The notes under the pieces are model-generated. The model searched no databases and was not told the origin of the DNA. It was given only the letters and a program-made list of their open reading frames with translations. Positions 6,314 to 9,218 of a stretch of DNA of 9,218 nucleotides are shown piece by piece. Numbering within the stretch: position 1 is the stretch's first letter; each line of letters opens with the position of its first letter. Position numbers and translations under genes: made by a program. Origin of the DNA: Ferrimonas sp044433165 (lineage in GTDB: Bacteria; Pseudomonadota; Gammaproteobacteria; Enterobacterales; Shewanellaceae); contig JAWXTX010000108.1 of NCBI GenBank assembly GCA_044433165.1, forward strand, positions 1 through 9,218, in the 5' to 3' direction.

Positions 6314-7207
6314 TTATTTGGCTTTTTGTGCTTGTGCTACAGATTCTTGTGGTTTGTGGGCAAAGCTACGAAATATGGTGAAGTAACCCAAACCAATAAA
6401 CACCGCACCACCAACGATGTTACCTAAAGTAACAGGAATGAGGTTGGCGACGATAAATTGGCCCCAGTTTAAATCGGTAAAGGCGCTGGCTTCCATGCCT
6501 ATTTGGCTCCAAAAGGCAGCATCGGCACCCGATGCAATTAAAATACCCAGCGGCACCATAAACATATTGGCGACACAGTGTTCAAAACCGGCACTAACAA
6601 ACATCGCCACCGGCAGGATCACCAACAGCGCTTTAGTCAGATTGTTTTTGCTACAAAACGTCAGCCATACCGCTAAACACACCAATATGTTACACAATAT
6701 GCCTAAGCTAAAAGCCTGCAGTGGCGAGTGGTGCAATTTGTGCTGAGCAACCTTCAATACGTTTAAGCCCCATTGACCATCGGCGCTTAGGTGCATTTGG
6801 GCAAAGTACATCAGCATGACTAAAAACATCGCACCAACAAAGTTACCAGCATAAACAATCGCCCAAGTTTTAAACATGACGCTGCTGCTGATCTCTTGGC
6901 GGGCGCGGCTGATAAGAGACAATACCGTACTGGTGAACAGTTCGCCGCCACACAAAATAGTCAGGATCAAACCTAGGCTAAAGGCCATCCCCCCCATGAA
7001 CTTGGTGCTACCCCAACCGGCGGTGCTACCAGTTGTCACGGTTACATAAAATACAAACCCCAAGGCGATAAATAATCCGGCCATGATGGCCAAACCGATG
7101 GTCATACCCAGCGGTTTGGTGGTTTTGCTAAGGGCAAAATATTCTGCTTGGGCCATCATTTCGGCCGGAGAAAATTCTGTTTGAGTTGATTTGGTTGAAA
7201 TTGCCAT
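6314..7207 (-). CDS. focA: FocA formate channel (FNT family)
   Basis: 297 residues (E. coli FocA has 285). It is a pentameric inner-membrane channel that exports and imports formate; FNT channels can also pass other small monocarboxylates. Six hydrophobic membrane segments are visible. Key residues match E. coli with an offset of one: L90-F91-T92 of the omega loop (CGGELFTSTV), K157 in HKLHH, N173, F203, and the gating/proton-relay H210 in FEHCVANMF. The start is the ATG at 7207, from the conserved cytoplasmic N-terminus; a weak AGAGAG lies about 10 nt upstream. The frame stays open to an ATG at 7306, but those 33 extra residues (Cys/Pro/Ser-rich) fit no FNT protein, and that ATG lies in a hairpin loop. 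No pflB follows: the gene ends at a terminator, so unlike E. coli focA-pflB it stands alone. Confidence 0.96.
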   Translation of the reverse strand: MAISTKSTQTEFSPAEMMAQAEYFALSKTTKPLGMTIGLAIMAGLFIALGFVFYVTVTTGSTAGWGSTKFMGGMAFSLGLILTILCGGELFTSTVLSLISRARQEISSSVMFKTWAIVYAGNFVGAMFLVMLMYFAQMHLSADGQWGLNVLKVAQHKLHHSPLQAFSLGILCNILVCLAVWLTFCSKNNLTKALLVILPVAMFVSAGFEHCVANMFMVPLGILIASGADAAFWSQIGMEASAFTDLNWGQFIVANLIPVTLGNIVGGAVFIGLGYFTIFRSFAHKPQESVAQAQKAK

Positions 7208-7294
7208 AGGTCTACTGCTCTCTGTATGACAAGTAACAATGGTGTTACAGGTACTCTTGCTTGGCGGCACTCTAACGGGTTCAGTGGGGGAGCA

Positions 7295-7318
7295 CAATAG
7301 AGGCATAAGCCTCTATTG
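7295..7318. repeat. Perfect 10-bp inverted repeat upstream of focA
   Basis: CAATAGAGGC (7295-7304) and GCCTCTATTG (7309-7318) are exact reverse complements with a 4-nt spacer, 88 bp before the focA ATG on the focA strand. No T-tract follows on either strand, so it is not an intrinsic terminator. It could be a hairpin in the focA leader or a dimeric repressor's operator. I do not recognise it as a known site. Confidence 0.6.
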
Positions 7319-7357
7319 AGTAAACTTTTGATGGCGTTATCGGTGTGATACTGGATT

Positions 7358-7386
7358 GTTATTTAAGCCCGACTAAACGTTGTCAA
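7358..7386 (-). promoter_or_regulatory. Candidate focA promoter
   Basis: On the minus strand a perfect -35, TTGACA (7386-7381), is followed after 17 bp by AATAAC (7363-7358), which matches -10 at four of six positions but lacks the final T. Transcription would start near 7351, giving a leader of about 140 nt containing the 7295-7318 hairpin. I see no good FNR box (TTGAT-N4-ATCAA) or CRP site. Confidence 0.35.
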
Positions 7387-7510
7387 AATGCGATCTTTCC
7401 CACCTTTCTAGTATGGCAGAAAAGCTGCTCCGCAACTTTGCCCGCTTTGGAGTAAGAAGCTGTGCCCAAAGTTCGGCATATTGGTGGGATGGCATGGTTA
7501 ACAAGGGAGA

Positions 7511-8125
7511 TTATGGTTTGAGGGCAGTGAGCCATGGTGCCATGAATTCGGCGATTAACGGCTGCGCTTGGCGATTGGGGTGGATACCGTCCGCTTGCAT
7601 CAGTTCAGGGTTTGGGGCAATGGGTACCATAAAAAAAGGCACTAAGGTAATTTGCTGTTCTTGTTGAAGATTTTTAAAGATCTGCGCAAACTGTTGGGCG
7701 TAACGAGGGCCATAATTGGGCGGCAGCTGCACCTCTGATAACAACACGTCAGTACCGGCTTGCTGACTGAGTGCCACAATCTCAGCCAAGTTTTTTTCCG
7801 TGATTGCCGGCGGGAAACCCCGCAAGCCATCGTTGCCCCCTAAAGCCACAAAGATCCATCGGGGTTGATGAGCCGTTAGCAGTGAAGGCAGACGCCGTAA
7901 ACCACCACCACTGGTTTCACCGCTAACCGAAGCATTGATGATGTTGAGCTCTGGATAACGCTCCGCTAATAGAAAAACCCAACCGTGTTGCTCGTTCATG
8001 CCGTAGCTGGCGCTTAGGCTATCCCCTAGGATCAATATCGATTTCGCTGGGGTTACCGTTGTTGCGGCTATGGACTGACCGCTCCACCAACACAACAGCA
8101 CCAATAAAAATGTAAAGGATTTCAT
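7511..8125 (-). CDS. tesA: TesA thioesterase I / lysophospholipase L1, periplasmic
   Basis: 204 residues as a precursor, near the 208 of E. coli TesA. This SGNH-family hydrolase cleaves acyl-CoA thioesters and lysophospholipids in the periplasm and also has arylesterase and protease-I-type activity. The N-terminus (1-21) is a typical signal peptide: K2, a hydrophobic core, and a likely cut near SIA-A (20/21). Catalytic blocks are complete: GDSLSASYG with nucleophile Ser36, oxyanion-hole Gly75-region, GGND (96-99), and DGIHPN with Asp179 and His182. The start is the ATG at 8125, because GAGGT lies 7 nt before it; the ATG at 8131 would have only 1 nt of spacing, and 8149 has no support. The divergent ybbA starts 4 bp away. 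The only downstream gene on this strand is focA, 303 bp on. Confidence 0.95.
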   Translation of the reverse strand: MKSFTFLLVLLCWWSGQSIAATTVTPAKSILILGDSLSASYGMNEQHGWVFLLAERYPELNIINASVSGETSGGGLRRLPSLLTAHQPRWIFVALGGNDGLRGFPPAITEKNLAEIVALSQQAGTDVLLSEVQLPPNYGPRYAQQFAQIFKNLQQEQQITLVPFFMVPIAPNPELMQADGIHPNRQAQPLIAEFMAPWLTALKP

Positions 8126-8129
8126 TACC

Positions 8130-8822
8130 ATGACCTCTGAGTTAAGCATTCCAGCAATTCAAGTGCAGGATCTGTGTCAAAAGGTAGCAACACTGGATGG
8201 GGCGCTGTCAATCTTAGATGGCATTAATCTGACGATAAATGAAGGAGAAAGCGTCGCTATTATTGGCGCTTCGGGCGCCGGTAAATCGACGCTGCTGGCG
8301 CTGCTGGCGGGGTTGGATCGTGCCACTTCGGGGGAGATCTTTATCGCCGGCCAGCCGCTACACCAACTTGATGAAGAGCAGCGCGCCGCCTTACGAGGTC
8401 AGTACGTTGGATTTATTTTTCAATCTTTTATGTTGGTGGATAGCTTAACTGCGCTTGAAAACGTGATGTTGCCTTTGGAGCTCACTGGGCGTGCACAAGT
8501 GACTCAGCAAGCACGCCAACTGTTAGAACGAGTCGGTCTGAGTGCGCGTTTGGATCATTTTCCGAATCAATTAAGTGGGGGCGAACAACAACGCGTTGCC
8601 ATTGCGCGCGCCTTTGCCACAGCCCCAAAAATTTTATTCGCGGATGAACCTACGGGTAATTTAGATCACCTCAATAGCGCCACAGTAGAACAGTTATTGT
8701 TTGATTTAAATCAAGAGCAGGGCACAACCTTGGTGTTGGTGACCCATGATTTAGCGTTAGCCCAGCGTTGTCAGCGCCAACTCACCATGCAGGCCGGTCA
8801 ATTGCATGAGGAGCAAGCATGA
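8130..8822 (+). CDS. ybbA: YbbA-type ABC transporter ATPase (MacB/LolD-like)
   Basis: 230 residues, normal for the LolD/MacB-type ATPases. It would power the YbbP permease at the inner membrane; the substrate is unknown, though lipoprotein- or lipid-related export is often suggested for this class. All ATPase motifs are intact: Walker A GASGAGKST (46-54), Q-loop Gln98 (IFQSFML), signature LSGGEQQ (148-154), Walker B ILFADEP (168-174) with Glu173 as catalytic base, D-loop NLD, and H-loop His206 (VTHD). The ATG at 8130 has AAGGA (8115-8119) at 10 nt, which lies inside the first codons of the divergent tesA. The stop overlaps the ybbP start as ATGA, so they are probably coupled. Confidence 0.95.
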   Translation: MTSELSIPAIQVQDLCQKVATLDGALSILDGINLTINEGESVAIIGASGAGKSTLLALLAGLDRATSGEIFIAGQPLHQLDEEQRAALRGQYVGFIFQSFMLVDSLTALENVMLPLELTGRAQVTQQARQLLERVGLSARLDHFPNQLSGGEQQRVAIARAFATAPKILFADEPTGNLDHLNSATVEQLLFDLNQEQGTTLVLVTHDLALAQRCQRQLTMQAGQLHEEQA

Positions 8823-9218
8823 ATCATCGCACTCTTGCTTGGCGTTTATTTCGGCGTGAATTACTGCGTGGTCAATTGCGGCTTATTTTGGCGGCCATTA
8901 TATTGGCGGTGCTTTCGGTCACCTCGCTGGCCTTGGTCAGTGATCGCTTACAACAAGGCTTAAACCATGAGGTCAGTAAATTTTTAGCCGCAGATCGGAT
9001 CTTACGTAGCCCTTCGCAAGTGCCAGAGGCGTTCTTGCAAGAAGCCGAGCGTATCGGGCTAAAGCAAGCTAGCGTGCTGGAATTCCAGTCGATGGTTTTT
9101 GTGGGGCAACAGCTGCAATTGGTAACGGTTAAAGCCGTCACCGAAGGCTACCCTCTAAAAGGGGAAATTACGCCACTAACCGAATTAACGACGCCATTAC
9201 CAGCGCCGAAAAGTGTGT
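8819..9218 (+). CDS. ybbP: YbbP-type ABC transporter permease, 3'-truncated by window edge
   Basis: The first 133 codons are present; the full family protein is about 800 residues. It begins with the ATG at 8819, overlapping the ybbA TGA. A basic N-terminus (RRELLRGQLR) leads into the first transmembrane helix (about 21-42), followed by the start of a periplasmic domain of the MacB/FtsX type. Segments such as FLAADRILRS, SQVPEAFL, FQSMVFVG and VTVKAVTEGYPL align well with my memory of E. coli YbbP (FMAGDRALRS, EVPQAWL, VKAVDDIYP). It would be the membrane partner of YbbA. The remaining helices lie outside the window. Confidence 0.92.
   Translation, partial: MNHRTLAWRLFRRELLRGQLRLILAAIILAVLSVTSLALVSDRLQQGLNHEVSKFLAADRILRSPSQVPEAFLQEAERIGLKQASVLEFQSMVFVGQQLQLVTVKAVTEGYPLKGEITPLTELTTPLPAPKSV

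Larger units (their letters stand above)
7208..7510. other. Gene-free region between tesA and focA
   Basis: These 303 bases separate two minus-strand genes. They hold a perfect 10-bp inverted repeat (7295-7318) and a candidate focA promoter (7358-7386), listed separately. A loose terminator-like fold for tesA can be drawn at 7423-7461 on the minus strand, with AGCT/AGCT and CTCC/GGAG arms, bulges, and TTTTCT after it, but it is not convincing. Beyond that I see no gene or RNA. Confidence 0.55.

Noticed and set aside
7208..7306. 33-residue N-terminal extension of FocA from the ATG at 7306
   Set aside because: Not found in FNT proteins, low-complexity Ser/Pro/Cys content, no Shine-Dalgarno, and its ATG lies in the loop of an inverted repeat.
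7328..7341. TTGAT-N4-TTATC as an FNR site for focA
   Set aside because: Only the first half-site matches; the second half agrees at one of five positions.
7418..7461. Hairpin with TTTTCT as a tesA terminator on the minus strand
   Set aside because: The stem is broken by bulges with a loop near 17 nt, so it is too weak to call.
7380..7667. 95-codon plus-strand frame running from the gene-free region into tesA
   Set aside because: It is antisense to the conserved C-terminus of tesA and has no family features; a shadow frame.
8131..8149. Earlier tesA starts (ATG at 8131, and the start at 8149)
   Set aside because: 8131 leaves 1 nt from the Shine-Dalgarno; 8149 lacks one and adds residues before the signal peptide.

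Overview
The window reads as a stretch of chromosome from a facultatively anaerobic gammaproteobacterium in the broad enteric/Vibrio/Aeromonas/Shewanella cluster. The inosine-guanosine kinase, FocA, TesA and YbbA/YbbP proteins all resemble their E. coli counterparts closely, and the first gene looks like DUF2913, a family I associate with Vibrio- and Aeromonas-like bacteria. Base composition looks near 50% GC. I cannot name a genus. I see no rRNA, tRNA, CRISPR array, insertion sequence or prophage gene.

Layout. (1) 2-511, plus: the 3' part of a DUF2913-like gene, ending tail to tail with (2) 508-1482, minus: an orphan, divergent PxpC/KipA-like carboxyltransferase-family protein. (3) 1483-1889: a gene-free 407-bp region with a good extended -10 promoter and two inverted repeats ahead of (4) gsk, 1890-3191, closed by a strong hairpin terminator at 3227-3256. 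(5) 3469-6256, plus: a compact lutA-lutB-lutC operon encoding an iron-sulfur lactate-oxidation-type complex, with a TTG start on lutA and a 4-bp ATGA overlap between lutA and lutB. (6) A terminator at 6258-6282 separates lutC from the convergent (7) focA formate channel, 6314-7207, minus. (8) 7208-7510: a gene-free 303-bp region with a perfect 10-bp inverted repeat and a candidate focA promoter. (9) tesA, 7511-8125, minus, starts back to back with (10) ybbA, 8130-8822, plus. ybbA overlaps (11) ybbP by ATGA, and ybbP runs off the right edge.

How the parts fit. Gsk salvages guanosine and inosine. LutABC would oxidise lactate or a related 2-hydroxyacid and pass electrons to the respiratory chain. 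FocA moves formate, and FNT channels can also pass other small monocarboxylates, so the lut/focA neighbourhood has a fermentation-acid theme, but the two units converge and are transcribed separately. TesA is a periplasmic lysophospholipase/thioesterase, and YbbA-YbbP is an ABC ATPase and permease pair of the MacB/LolCDE type; the divergent tesA / ybbA-ybbP arrangement is also known from E. coli.

Most noteworthy: the Lut proteins and the PxpC homologue keep their folds and, for Lut, the metal-ligand cysteines, but have lost several family signature motifs. The lut operon has no permease, regulator or alternative dehydrogenase beside it here. I did not find a clearly new system; the divergent lut operon, the orphan PxpC and the tightly nested tesA/ybbA start region are the best leads.
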